Of a stretch of 59,927 nucleotides of DNA, positions 39,997 to 49,065 are shown piece by piece. The notes under the pieces were generated by a model. It was not told where the DNA came from, searched no databases, and saw only the letters and a list, made by a program, of their open reading frames with translations. The stretch comes from Tersicoccus sp. Bi-70 (GTDB taxonomy: Bacteria; Actinomycetota; Actinomycetes; Actinomycetales; Micrococcaceae), in NCBI RefSeq assembly GCF_001968825.1, contig NZ_MIEU01000013.1, forward strand, positions 1 through 59,927, in the 5' to 3' direction. Within the stretch, counting starts at the first letter, position 1; the number at the start of each line of letters is the position of its first letter. The position numbers and the translations under genes are program-made.

Positions 39997-41735
39997 CCAT
40001 GATCCTGCAGGACGAGCGGACCACACCGCAAACCGAAGGAACGACCGCCCCGCTCCGGTCTCCAGAGACCGTCCTTTCCAGCGAGGACATGAACGGTGCC
40101 TGGGCCACCCGGCACAGCTTCGCGCGCAGCTTCCTTCGCCGGGCCGCTGCCAAGAGGTGGAGCGTCGACCGGGTCCGCCTGGACCTCGACACGGGCGCCC
40201 GGGGCACCGCGATCTACACCGTCCACGCCGAGGGTCGACGGCTGACTTTCATCGCCTTCTGCCAGACCCTGGCGGAGAGCGAGCGAACGGATCGCGTGAT
40301 CGCCGAGGCGTGGGACGTGACCGCCGCCCTGATCGAGGGGCAGCTGACCCCCGAACGCGAGGAGAACCTGCGGCGCAACGTTCCCCTCCAGGAACGCGGC
40401 CGCGTCGACGCGGACACGCTCGTCCTGACCCGGGCCAATCGCAGCGAACGCTTCTTCGATTACGTCAGCCAGTGCCTGGCGTCCGGCGCCCAGCCGGAGG
40501 CTGAGCGGCTCGGCCCCAGCCCGTACTTGATCCGCAGCACCGCCTTCTACGGCAACGGCAAGTTCGGTCTGAAGGAGTTCGCCGGCCTGGCCGCCGACCA
40601 CCCCCTGGCGGTGCCATACCGGTCCCAGATGCTCACGGCCTGGTTGCTGCGCGAACTGAGCATCGACATGGTCGAGCACGTCGCCCGCGCGACGGCGACG
40701 AGGACCGGGACGACGGCGGTGCCGCTGGACCCCCGGTGGAGCCGATACCTCGGGCTGGGCAACGCCACCGGCCTCGGCATGGTGCCGTTCGTCGTCAACC
40801 ACCCCGCCTACCTGGACGCCTGGTGTCGGCTCCGAGAGATCCCGCTCGCCACCGGACTGGGCCGCGACTACGCACCAGATGACCCCGATCTGGGGCACGT
40901 CGCTGCGCTCCTCGAACGGGCGGACCATTACCTGGAGGAGAAGCAGGGGTTGCAGACCGCGCCGTTCCTTCCACCCGAGCAGATCCGGCCCCAGCTGCGG
41001 CAGCTGGCAGATGAGCTGCATGCATACCGGGACTCGGCGTCGGTGCCGACACCGGTCCTGGCCGTGCTGCACGATCGGGCGGCCGGCCTGAGCCCGGAGG
41101 CGCGCGGAATCTTCGCGTCGATCGTCATCGAGTTGCGTACCGATTTCGACGAGGAGGCCGAGCACTTGCTCCGCGTCGAGGCCGGTACGCCGTTCGACCC
41201 GGCCATGCCCTGCTCCGACCTGCTGCGCGCAGTGAAGGCCCGCTACGGCTGGACCGGCAGCCTGGACTTCACCGACCCCGACCGGACCCGCTACTTCTGG
41301 TTTTCGTCCGCGGCCAACGAAGAGCCCAGGCGCGCCCACCGGGAGACCCGGCTGCAGGGAGATGCCGAGCATTGCACGGACGTCGCCCGTCGCGTGAACG
41401 CACTCGCGGTCGATCTGGAACGCGTCGCCGGCGAGCGGACCGTCGCAGAGTTCCTTCTGGCCCATCCCGAGCACCGTTTCGCCGCCGTCCGCGTGCAGCA
41501 GACGCGCGATTACCGCTACGGCGAGCTTCAGGACAACCTGGTCGACGGCCGGTTCCTGCCCCTGAGCACGCAACGCTTCCAGCTCGCCACGTACGGCATG
41601 AACAACTTCAGCCCCAAGTCCACCGACTGGCTCCGCGTCACGCTGTTCAGCGGCGCACCGCTCGCAGCGGATGTTCATGACGGCGTCGACGAGGATGACT
41701 GGCTGTTCCCCCTGGCCCCGCGAGAGGTGAAGTGA
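39993..41735 (+). CDS. conserved protein of unknown function, ~580 residues
   Basis: 580 residues, ATGA overlap with the dehydrogenase stop. Soluble, no signal, no P-loop or obvious metal cluster. Conserved-looking stretches: ERTDRVIAEAWDVT, VPLQERGR, ANRSERFFDYV, STAFYGNGKFG, GLGNATGLGMVPF. They give it the look of a real enzyme family. It sits between the dehydrogenase and the M19-like protein, so it probably acts on the same pathway. I do not recognise a named family. Confidence 0.8.
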   Translation: MTMILQDERTTPQTEGTTAPLRSPETVLSSEDMNGAWATRHSFARSFLRRAAAKRWSVDRVRLDLDTGARGTAIYTVHAEGRRLTFIAFCQTLAESERTDRVIAEAWDVTAALIEGQLTPEREENLRRNVPLQERGRVDADTLVLTRANRSERFFDYVSQCLASGAQPEAERLGPSPYLIRSTAFYGNGKFGLKEFAGLAADHPLAVPYRSQMLTAWLLRELSIDMVEHVARATATRTGTTAVPLDPRWSRYLGLGNATGLGMVPFVVNHPAYLDAWCRLREIPLATGLGRDYAPDDPDLGHVAALLERADHYLEEKQGLQTAPFLPPEQIRPQLRQLADELHAYRDSASVPTPVLAVLHDRAAGLSPEARGIFASIVIELRTDFDEEAEHLLRVEAGTPFDPAMPCSDLLRAVKARYGWTGSLDFTDPDRTRYFWFSSAANEEPRRAHRETRLQGDAEHCTDVARRVNALAVDLERVAGERTVAEFLLAHPEHRFAAVRVQQTRDYRYGELQDNLVDGRFLPLSTQRFQLATYGMNNFSPKSTDWLRVTLFSGAPLAADVHDGVDEDDWLFPLAPREVK

Positions 41736-42727
41736 TGGACCGGCGCGAGCACCTGACCGTCGTGGACGGCCTGCAGATCAGCAACTGGAGTCGGCCGGTG
41801 CTCGAGGAGCTCCGGGTCGGAGGGGTCAGCGCGGTGAACGCAACCTGCGCCGTGTGGGAGAACGCCGCGGACACGCTCCGATCGATCGGCACCTGGCTCG
41901 ACCTCGTCAACCGCAACCCCGACCTGGTCTTCCTCGCCAGCTCGGGAGCGGACATCGAGACGGCAAAGGAACAGGGGCGCATCGCGGTGTTCCTGGGCTT
42001 TCAGAACGCGAGCCCGTTCGAGGACGACTACCGCTACGTCGAACTGTTCCACCGCCTCGGTGTCCGGATCGCCCAGCTGACCTACAACAACCAGAACCTG
42101 CTCGGCAGCGGGTGCTTCGAGGCGAACGATGCTGGGTTGACCCGCTACGGCCGGGTCATCGTGCAGGAGATGAACCGGGTCGGCATGCTCATCGATCTTT
42201 CCCACGTCGGCTACCGGACGAGCCGGGACGCCATCGAGGCGTCCTCCGTCCCGGTCTCGATCACCCACTCGAACCCGCTCTGGTTCTACGACACGCCCCG
42301 GAACAAGCCGCACGACGTCATCGCACCCCTGGTGGATCGCGGCGGTGTCATCGGCTGCTGCCTCTACCCCACGGTCAGCGGGGGCCAGAGCCTTACGATG
42401 GACCGCTTCTGCTCCATGGTCGCGCGCATGACCGACCAGTACGGGCCCACGAGCGTGGGCATCGGCAGTGACTGCACACGCGGCTGGACCCAGGAGTTCG
42501 TCGGCTGGCTCCGCAACGGGCGGTGGAATCCGGTCGACCCACAGGACGCGCCGACCTGGCCCGCGTGGCCCGACTGGTTCACCGGCCCAACGGACTTCCC
42601 CCGCCTCGCCGAGGGTCTGTCCGTCGCCGGGCTGAACGACCAGACCGTTGCAGCGGTGATGGGGGGCAACTGGGGGCGCCTGTTCGCCGAAATCATGGAC
42701 GAGACGAAGGAGCCCGCACATGTGTGA
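41735..42727 (+). CDS. membrane dipeptidase (M19)-like amidohydrolase, altered metal site
   Basis: 330 residues, ATG overlaps the preceding stop by one base (TGATG). TIM-barrel of the renal dipeptidase family: LSHVGYRT, SITHSN and GIGSDC are in the usual order. But the first ligand pair HxD is VVD (V9/D11), and the metal-bridging Glu near residue 90 is replaced in FLGFQN. It may therefore bind one zinc and cleave another amide than a dipeptide. No signal peptide, so cytoplasmic. Confidence 0.85.
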   Translation: MDRREHLTVVDGLQISNWSRPVLEELRVGGVSAVNATCAVWENAADTLRSIGTWLDLVNRNPDLVFLASSGADIETAKEQGRIAVFLGFQNASPFEDDYRYVELFHRLGVRIAQLTYNNQNLLGSGCFEANDAGLTRYGRVIVQEMNRVGMLIDLSHVGYRTSRDAIEASSVPVSITHSNPLWFYDTPRNKPHDVIAPLVDRGGVIGCCLYPTVSGGQSLTMDRFCSMVARMTDQYGPTSVGIGSDCTRGWTQEFVGWLRNGRWNPVDPQDAPTWPAWPDWFTGPTDFPRLAEGLSVAGLNDQTVAAVMGGNWGRLFAEIMDETKEPAHV

Positions 42728-43439
42728 GGCTATGACCCGCCCCGACACGGACGACCGGGTCCATACCCGGACCATCGCCGTCCAGCCCCGGGAGATCACC
42801 GAAGCGGCGTTCCGCGCCCTCTACGCCGCGGGGGCCGACCCGATCGAGGCGCAGGAGGGTGCCCTCGCCGTACTGCGGGCGGAGCACGATGACCACGGCG
42901 GCTTCCGGCTCCTGGAGCAGCTGCTGGATGCCGACTGGATCAGTCCGGGCCGGCCCGGTCTCATCACGGACACCTCCCGTACCGGAGTCACCGTCCGCGA
43001 GCTCGAGCCCGTCGGACAACCTGCCCTGCGCACCGCGCTCCAGCTTTTCGACCTGGCCGTCGCTGTCCCCGCCGGCGAGGTCGGTGTCGCCCGGGCTCCG
43101 CTCACGCGCGTGCCCCGGACGCTCCTGAACGACCTGGTCCTCCGACACACGGCCCGCCTGCAGCGCCGGATCGTCGTGGCCACCACCGGCACCGACGCTG
43201 CAGAGTTCCTGGTCGTGCGGCACGGCGCGCTGGAGGTGACGGGAACGATGCCCGGAGACCCGGGTACGCTGCCGCCACCGTCGATTGCGCCGGACGGCGT
43301 CAGCGTTATCGCGGTGTCTGGTCCGGCGGGCGCCGCGGCCGGGACGACCGACCTCGCCCCCCGGCCGCTGGACGTGGACGAGAACCACTGGCGGGCCATG
43401 CATCAGGTGGCCAAGACGTATTTGGTGGTGGACGCGTGA
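42720..43439 (+). CDS. protein of unknown function in catabolic operon
   Basis: 239 residues from ATG 42720 with AAGGAG 8 bases upstream, overlapping the M19-like gene by 8 bases. The N-terminal ~50 residues (ITEAAFRALYAAGADPIEAQEGALAVLRAE) recall the start of Ldh2-like or DUF3726 proteins. The centre is an Ala/Val-rich alpha/beta region without known catalytic motifs. No membrane segment. Function must lie in the same pathway by position only. Confidence 0.65.
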   Translation: MCEAMTRPDTDDRVHTRTIAVQPREITEAAFRALYAAGADPIEAQEGALAVLRAEHDDHGGFRLLEQLLDADWISPGRPGLITDTSRTGVTVRELEPVGQPALRTALQLFDLAVAVPAGEVGVARAPLTRVPRTLLNDLVLRHTARLQRRIVVATTGTDAAEFLVVRHGALEVTGTMPGDPGTLPPPSIAPDGVSVIAVSGPAGAAAGTTDLAPRPLDVDENHWRAMHQVAKTYLVVDA

Positions 43440-43816
43440 GCGACGTCGTCCGCACCCAGTTCGCCGACGGCAGGACCCGGCCGTACTCGGCCTCCGCAGC
43501 GGCCGGCGGCACCATCTTTCTCTGCGGCCAAGTACCGACACGTGCCGACGGCACCACACCCGCCGACATCGCCGGCCAGGTCCGGCAGGCGTTCGACAAC
43601 CTCGAAGCCGTCCTCGCGGAGGCCGGGTCCACGTTGTCGCACCTGCTCAAGCTCACGGTCTATCTCGCAGATCTGGACGAGTTCGACGCCTACAACGCTG
43701 CCTATCTCGCCAGGCTCGAGGGTCATCCCCTGCCACCCCGCACCACCGTCCAGGTCGCAGGCTTCCGCGGTGATAAACGCATCGAGATCGATGCCGTCGC
43801 CGCCTCCACCACCTGA
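43436..43816 (+). CDS. RidA-family enamine/imine deaminase
   Basis: 126 residues, GTGA overlap. The active-site Arg is R102 in PLPPRTTVQV, with E117 in RIEIDAVA and the trimer-type GGTIFLCGQV strand. RidA proteins hydrolyse reactive enamines and imines from amino-acid or cyclic amine breakdown. In this operon it suggests an imine intermediate. Confidence 0.88.
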   Translation: MSDVVRTQFADGRTRPYSASAAAGGTIFLCGQVPTRADGTTPADIAGQVRQAFDNLEAVLAEAGSTLSHLLKLTVYLADLDEFDAYNAAYLARLEGHPLPPRTTVQVAGFRGDKRIEIDAVAASTT

Positions 43817-43883
43817 TCGGTCCGTCACCCGGCCCCCACCGGTCCTCCTTCAAACTCGTTCTCTCCGCAGATCGGATACTCCC

Positions 43884-45275
43884 ATGCCCACTCCCGCGCC
43901 CGCGCCTGCCGCCGCGTTGACCATCGATGATGCGCCGCTGAACTCCTTCCACAAGCGACTCACCGTCTTCAGTTCCGGTGGACCGTTCCTTGACGGGTAC
44001 ATCCTGGCGATCATCGGCATCGCTCTGGTCCAGATCATTCCCGCCTGGCAGATGAACGACTGGTGGAACGGCCTGATCGGCGCCTCTGCCCTCATCGGGG
44101 TGTTCCTCGGTGGCCTGATCTTCGGCAACCTGACCGACAAGATCGGCCGGAAGCTGATGTACACGATCGACCTGATGGCCATCATCGTGTTCTCGATCGC
44201 CCAGTTCTTCGTCACCGAGCCGTGGCAGCTGTTCACCCTGCGCCTGTTGATCGGCATCGCCGTGGGCGCAGACTATCCCATCGCCACCGCGCTGGTCGCC
44301 GAGTTCGTACCCAGGAACTGGCGGGCCCGGCTCCTCGGCGGGCTGAACGCCATGTGGTTTGTCGGCGCCACGGTCGCCGCCTTCATCGGCTACTGGCTGC
44401 TCGCGGTGCCCGATGGCTGGCGCTGGATGCTGCTCTCCTCGGCGGTGCCCGCCGTCGTCATCCTCATCGCCCGCGCGACGATCCCGGAATCACCCCACTG
44501 GCTGGTCGGGAAGGGCCGGCACGAGGAAGCGCTGGAGGTGCTGAAGAAGACGATCGGCGAGGGCACGACCCTGGAGGGGATCACCGCCCACGATCCCGCC
44601 GCGGAGCTGAGCACTGCGAAGGCCTTCAAACTGGTGCTGACCGGCGGCTACCTTCACCGGGTCATCTTTATCTCGGTGTTCTGGACCTGCACGGTCGTGA
44701 CCCTCTTCTCGATCTACGCCTTCGGCCCGCAAATCCTGGCCCTGTTCAACCTCGAATCTGGCGACGCGGCGAACCTCGGTTACGGCCTGATCAACCTATT
44801 CTTCCTCGTCGGCAACGTCGTCGCCCTGCTGTGCGTGGACAGGCTCGGACGCCGGCCCGTGCTCATCTGGGGGTTCCTGCTCTCCGGTGTCGGCCTGCTG
44901 TTCCTCGCGATCTACCCGCACGCACCCCTAGGCCTGATCGCCCTGGCCTTCGCCTTCTACGCCATCTTCAACGGGGGTCCGTCGATCCTCGAGTGGATCT
45001 ACCCCAACGAGCTCTTCCCCACGAAAGTCCGGGCCACCGCGGTGGGACTGTGTACGGGCACCAGCAGGATCGGTGCCGCCATCGGGACCTTCGCCACACC
45101 CCTGGCGCTCACCCATCTCGGGCTGTCCGGCACCATGTGGATCGCCGCCGGCATCGCCATCGTCGGCGCCGTGGTCAGCTTCTTCATGGCCCCCGAGACC
45201 AAGGGCCAGGGCCTCGAGCAGGCGGCGGCCCTCCGGACCCGGGGCGCGGGAGCGGCCACGATCACCCTGTCATAG
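43884..45275 (+). CDS. MFS transporter, sugar-porter type
   Basis: 463 residues from ATG 43884. Twelve membrane helices; GNLTDKIGRK between helices 2 and 3, RLGRRP after helix 8, PESPHWL mid-loop and PETKGQ at the end are the sugar-porter signatures. It probably imports the substrate of the operon, which may be an organic acid or small amide rather than a sugar. Last gene of the operon. Confidence 0.9.
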   Translation: MPTPAPAPAAALTIDDAPLNSFHKRLTVFSSGGPFLDGYILAIIGIALVQIIPAWQMNDWWNGLIGASALIGVFLGGLIFGNLTDKIGRKLMYTIDLMAIIVFSIAQFFVTEPWQLFTLRLLIGIAVGADYPIATALVAEFVPRNWRARLLGGLNAMWFVGATVAAFIGYWLLAVPDGWRWMLLSSAVPAVVILIARATIPESPHWLVGKGRHEEALEVLKKTIGEGTTLEGITAHDPAAELSTAKAFKLVLTGGYLHRVIFISVFWTCTVVTLFSIYAFGPQILALFNLESGDAANLGYGLINLFFLVGNVVALLCVDRLGRRPVLIWGFLLSGVGLLFLAIYPHAPLGLIALAFAFYAIFNGGPSILEWIYPNELFPTKVRATAVGLCTGTSRIGAAIGTFATPLALTHLGLSGTMWIAAGIAIVGAVVSFFMAPETKGQGLEQAAALRTRGAGAATITLS

Positions 45276-45738
45276 CATGGTCGCCGCAGGCTGGTCGGGG
45301 TGGGAGGACCTGTACCTTCCGCCCCGGCCGGGTTCGTCTAGCCGAGGGTGGCTGAGCGTGAGGGCGCCGGCTTCGAGCGCCCGCGAGACCCGGGACTCCG
45401 CCTTCGTTGCAGTCCCGACGCGGCCTATGGATCCGATCAGCATCGTCGTCGATCCATGGTGCCCCTCGGCGACGGGAGCCGGTCGCCGAGGGAGTAGTGC
45501 AAGAACGATCCGCTGGCGAGGACGCGGACGAGAACGGTTCGGGCTCAGGTCGAGGCGTCGGCGGCGAGTATCACTTCCACTGGGATCAAGTGGCCCGGAC
45601 GACTACGTCGACAACGGCGTCATCCGGAATCAGGTGGCCTACGCAGTGGGTCACCTGCGAGTCGGTCGTCTGATCTGGGCGGAGGGTCATGGGTGACATT
45701 CTCTCGGAGAGTTCCGCCACCGGGTGACGGTGAGCCGC
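45276..45738. other. 463-base stretch without a supported gene
   Basis: Short frames in three phases (for example one ending EYHFHWDQVAR) give no continuous protein. It may hold the decayed end of a gene, as this is a cargo-backbone border. The right edge has a small CTCTC/GAGAG hairpin near 45703. Confidence 0.4.
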
Positions 45739-46074
45739 CTACCCACTGCCGGTGTGCCGCGAGACCGATGCTGGGCCGCCGTCGGCCCTCGCCAGTCGAG
45801 CAGAGACGATGGGGACCGTGGCGCGGGCGACGTCGAGGTCAGCGCCGGCGTCGACGCACAACCGCATCGCCGCGACAGCCCACCAGCACCCCGACGTCGG
45901 GTCGGCCATCGCGGCCTTGTAGGTGCCGGCGGCCGATCCGAGGAGGTCGACGCGGCCGACGGCGGCCGCCCGGATCGTCTCGATCGCTGCCGCCCGGTCT
46001 TCGCCCTGGCGGTTGGCGTGCCGGGCGATCACGCCCATCAGGGCCGCCATGACCAGGTCCTCGTGCGTTGCCAT
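45739..46074 (-). CDS. small helical protein divergent from umuDC
   Basis: 111 residues. HEDLVMAALMGVIARHANRQGEDRAAAIETI and later helices suggest a small all-helical protein; CWWAVAAMRLCV carries two Cys. No family recognised. It is divergent from umuD with the LexA box between, so it may also be damage-inducible. Confidence 0.5.
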   Translation of the reverse strand: MATHEDLVMAALMGVIARHANRQGEDRAAAIETIRAAAVGRVDLLGSAAGTYKAAMADPTSGCWWAVAAMRLCVDAGADLDVARATVPIVSARLARADGGPASVSRHTGSG

Positions 46075-46132
46075 CGACCGATCCTTCCTCGCGCTTCTGT
46101 CGGGCCTCGGTGTTAGCCTGATGCCTCGTTAG

Positions 46133-46148
46133 TCGAACATACTTTCGA
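46133..46148. promoter_or_regulatory. LexA (SOS) box
   Basis: TCGAACATACTTTCGA matches the actinobacterial consensus TCGAAC(N4)GTTCGA except for one base. It lies 17 bases before the umuD start and should put umuDC under SOS control. Confidence 0.85.
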
Positions 46149-46164
46149 AGCGGGAGCGTGGGTC

Positions 46165-46602
46165 GTGAGCGTGGCGGTGGTGGTGGAGGTCGGCGCCCTC
46201 ACCGACGAGCACTTCGGGGCCGGTATCCAGGTCGCCCCGATCGCGGTCCCGGCAGGGTTCCCCTCGCCGGCGCAGGACTACTACGACGGGTCCGTCGACC
46301 TGAACGAACACCTGATCCAGGACCGGACGTCCACATTCGTGGTCCGGGTGTCGGGGGACTCGATGACCGGGGCCGGTATCAGCGACGGTGACGAGCTCGT
46401 CGTCGACCGGGCCCGCCGGCCCACCGACGGGTCCGTGGTCGTGGCGATCCTGGACGGTGAACTGACCGTCAAACGGCTCCGTCTCACCCGGGCCGGTGTC
46501 GTCCTGGCCGCGGAGAACCCGGCCTACCCCGATGTGCGGGTCCCCGAGCTGGCGGACCTGTCGATCTGGGGTGTCGCCACATGCTGCCTGCACCACCTCT
46601 GA
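46165..46602 (+). CDS. umuD: UmuD-like S24 self-cleaving protein
   Basis: 145 residues from GTG. Catalytic Ser S66 in VSGDSM and Lys K103 in ELTVKRL; cleavage site Ala30-Gly31 in VPAGFPSP. After RecA-stimulated cut the product joins UmuC to form a translesion polymerase. Overlaps umuC by 22 bases. Slightly longer N-terminal arm than in enterobacteria. Confidence 0.92.
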   Translation: MSVAVVVEVGALTDEHFGAGIQVAPIAVPAGFPSPAQDYYDGSVDLNEHLIQDRTSTFVVRVSGDSMTGAGISDGDELVVDRARRPTDGSVVVAILDGELTVKRLRLTRAGVVLAAENPAYPDVRVPELADLSIWGVATCCLHHL

Positions 46603-47927
46603 CCGACCACCCGCCGGCGGCGCCGGCAGGCCACCCGCCGATCGGGCCGGAGCACCGCACCGCCCTGGTCGACGTCAACAGCTTCTACGTCTCCTGCGAG
46701 CGGGCCTTCGACCCGAAACTGGCCGGGATCCCCGTCGTGGTCCTGTCCAACAACGACGGGTGTGTCGTCGCCCGCTCCGATGAGGTCAAGCGCCTCGGCG
46801 TCGACAACGGCACCCCCTGGTTCCAGCTCGCCGCCCGGGCCAAGGGCTGGGGGATGGTCGCCAAGTCCTCCAACTACGAGCTGTACGGGGACCTGTCCTC
46901 GAGGGTGATGGAGCTGCTGGGCCGGCACGCGGCCTGGCAGGAGGTCTACTCCATCGACGAGTCCTTCCTCGGGCTCGACGCCCGCCGCGGCGCCTACGTC
47001 GAGCAGGGTCGGGTGATCCGCGCCGCGGTCGCCCGGCACACCGGCCTCCCGGTCTGCGTCGGTGTCGCCCGCACCAAGACGCTGGCAAAGTTCGCGAACC
47101 GGATCGCCAAGCAGAACCCGCACCTGGGCGGGGTGTGCGACCTGGACGCGATGCCGGCCGAACACGTCGACGCGATCATGACCCGCGTCCCCGTCACCGG
47201 GCTGTGGGGCATCGCCTCCCGGCTGGGGAAGCGATTGAACCTGATGGGCATCGAGACGGTCGCGCAGCTGCGCGACGCGGACCCCGTCCTCATCCGGGAC
47301 CGGTTCAACGTCGTTGTGATGCGGACCGTGCTCGAACTGCGGGGGATCCCGTGCATCGAGCTCGAGCCCGTTCGACCCGACAAGCAGCAGATGATCTTCT
47401 CCCGCTCGTTCTCCACCCCGGTGGTCGGAGCGGAGCGGATGGCCCAGGTGATGGGCCTCTACGCGCAGCAGGCCGCCGCCCGGCTGGCGAAGGAGCACCA
47501 GGTCGCGAAGATCATGACCGTCTTCGCCTCCACCAGCAGGTTCCGGGACGACGTCGTCTCCTCCATCGTCTCCGCGACGGTCCGGATGCCGAACCCGACC
47601 GCCGACCCCGTCCTGATGTCCAAGGCCGCGATCGAGACGATCCGGGCCCGCGTCGTCGACGGTGCGCCCTACGCGAAGGCCGGCGTGATGCTCACCGGCC
47701 TGGAACCGGCCGGCGCCGCCCCCGTCTTCGACGAATTCCTCAGCGTCCACGAACACCGCAACATCGGCGCCCTCATCGGCGACGTCACCACCAGGTTCGG
47801 CACCCACGCCATCGGGCTCGGCCGCGCCGGCCTCATCCGAGTCCCGGAATGGACCATGAAGCGACAGCGGATGTCCCCCCGGTACACCACCGACTGGGAC
47901 GAACTCGCCACCGTGCACGCCCGCTGA
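46581..47927 (+). CDS. umuC: UmuC-like Y-family DNA polymerase
   Basis: 448 residues. [15 protein letters not shown] has the first catalytic Asp (D31), [11 protein letters not shown] the Asp-Glu pair, then SVHEHR-region little-finger and a C-terminal tail ending in TVHAR. It copies past damaged bases and raises mutation rate under stress; plasmid-borne umuDC commonly aid survival in new hosts. Confidence 0.95.
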   Translation: MLPAPPLTDHPPAAPAGHPPIGPEHRTALVDVNSFYVSCERAFDPKLAGIPVVVLSNNDGCVVARSDEVKRLGVDNGTPWFQLAARAKGWGMVAKSSNYELYGDLSSRVMELLGRHAAWQEVYSIDESFLGLDARRGAYVEQGRVIRAAVARHTGLPVCVGVARTKTLAKFANRIAKQNPHLGGVCDLDAMPAEHVDAIMTRVPVTGLWGIASRLGKRLNLMGIETVAQLRDADPVLIRDRFNVVVMRTVLELRGIPCIELEPVRPDKQQMIFSRSFSTPVVGAERMAQVMGLYAQQAAARLAKEHQVAKIMTVFASTSRFRDDVVSSIVSATVRMPNPTADPVLMSKAAIETIRARVVDGAPYAKAGVMLTGLEPAGAAPVFDEFLSVHEHRNIGALIGDVTTRFGTHAIGLGRAGLIRVPEWTMKRQRMSPRYTTDWDELATVHAR

Positions 47928-47975
47928 TCGCCGCCACGGGTCACTCGATCAAGCCCGCGGGCGCGCCGACTTCAG

Positions 47976-48521
47976 CTACTTCAGTCGCTCGTCAATCGAC
48001 ACGAATCGCACCACTTTCCGGTTGAGCAGTACGGAAGTCTTCCTCTGTTGGCTAGCGGTCATCGTGGTTCGCTTGTTGAACATGGCCAGCAGGAAGTCGT
48101 AATCCTCTCGGGGGTCATAGTGGTTGAACTTGTCGGGCGTGAATGCGCCGCGGACATGGAGATCCTTGAGGACGGCGCGGGTGAAGTACTCCCTGGTCAG
48201 AGTGATCTTCTCTCGGGATTGCGCTGCCCTCTTGATCTTCACCAGCCGCTCAAGGACAGTAACCTTCTGATTGAGGTCAGGCCGCTCGAAGAGCTGAATG
48301 CAGGAGCTCCCGATGGGGAACAGCTCACTGCCGGTCTGGAGATTCGCGATCGTGTACAGCCAACGCAGGTTCGTCTGGCCGCACACACACTCAGCGTTGG
48401 CGGTGGGGTCCTCATCGACCGAGGCGAGGTCCCATTCGCGATGGGCGGTTGCCCATCGATCACCGATTGATGCATTGATCACCGCGCTGCTCAGTGCAGC
48501 GAAATTCGATGTTCTAGCCAT
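47976..48521 (-). CDS. phage/plasmid-type zinc-ribbon-like protein
   Basis: 181 residues from ATG 48521. A CxC pair (ECVCGQTNLRWLY) and a later SSCIQLF suggest a small metal site like those in many phage proteins with CxCG..IGSxCI. The rest is basic and helical. Less GC-rich than its neighbours, a sign of transfer from elsewhere. Function unknown. Confidence 0.6.
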   Translation of the reverse strand: MARTSNFAALSSAVINASIGDRWATAHREWDLASVDEDPTANAECVCGQTNLRWLYTIANLQTGSELFPIGSSCIQLFERPDLNQKVTVLERLVKIKRAAQSREKITLTREYFTRAVLKDLHVRGAFTPDKFNHYDPREDYDFLLAMFNKRTTMTASQQRKTSVLLNRKVVRFVSIDERLK

Positions 48522-48689
48522 GCTGCCCCCCGGTTTCATGTGTGGACCGCGCCCCACGTGTCTAGCAGTGAGGGGTGGCCGCAGCCACTCCCCGCGTGCT
48601 TCGCGTACGGCAGTATCCCACCAGTTCATCGGGGTATACCCATTGTGCTGGGTCCCCTTCGTGCCGGCATAAAGCGTTTCGGCGCAGGG

Positions 48690-49065
48690 GGACCAGGTCT
48701 CGCGAGCTCGACCCGGAGACTGACCTCGCTGCGCTCGGACTGGGAGCCAGTCGTCCGGGTCTCCGCAAGCTCCGCCCCGGCCGCCTGGCTCTTCTTGTTG
48801 TGTGCCTGCTGTCCTTCGGATTTTCGCGGCCGCTCCACCCCGGTCAAGCCCCTCCGCTGGCGCTCCGGGGCCGGCTCCTGCCGAGATTCTGCCGACGCGC
48901 TCCTTCGTCGCTCACATCGCCGGTAGATTCTCTCCTCCCGCCGCCCTTCGGGTGGACCGGGGCTCCGTCGGCCGCCGCTCGGCAAGCTCGCCAGCAGGCA
49001 CACAACGACGGGGGAGAGGGACGCCGCTGGTCCAGTCCCAGCCCCCACTCGCCAAGGAGCACGAC
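48690..49065 (+). repeat. GC-rich leader repeat, copy A (before ParB-like gene)
   Basis: Shares order and sequence with copies B and C: CTCGCTGCGCTCGG, CTGTCCTTCGGATT, GCGGCCGCTCCA, a CCCC..GGGG helix, CCGCCC..GGG, then CTCGCCAAGGAGCACGAC with the ribosome site. The last 257 bases (from 48809) are the most alike. Confidence 0.75.

Noticed and set aside
39966-41678. 570-residue minus-strand frame
   Set aside because: Lies opposite the 580-residue operon gene, whose overlaps with both neighbours show which strand codes.
45407-45673. 88-residue frame before umuD
   Set aside because: Protein-like text breaks between frames and has no start signal.
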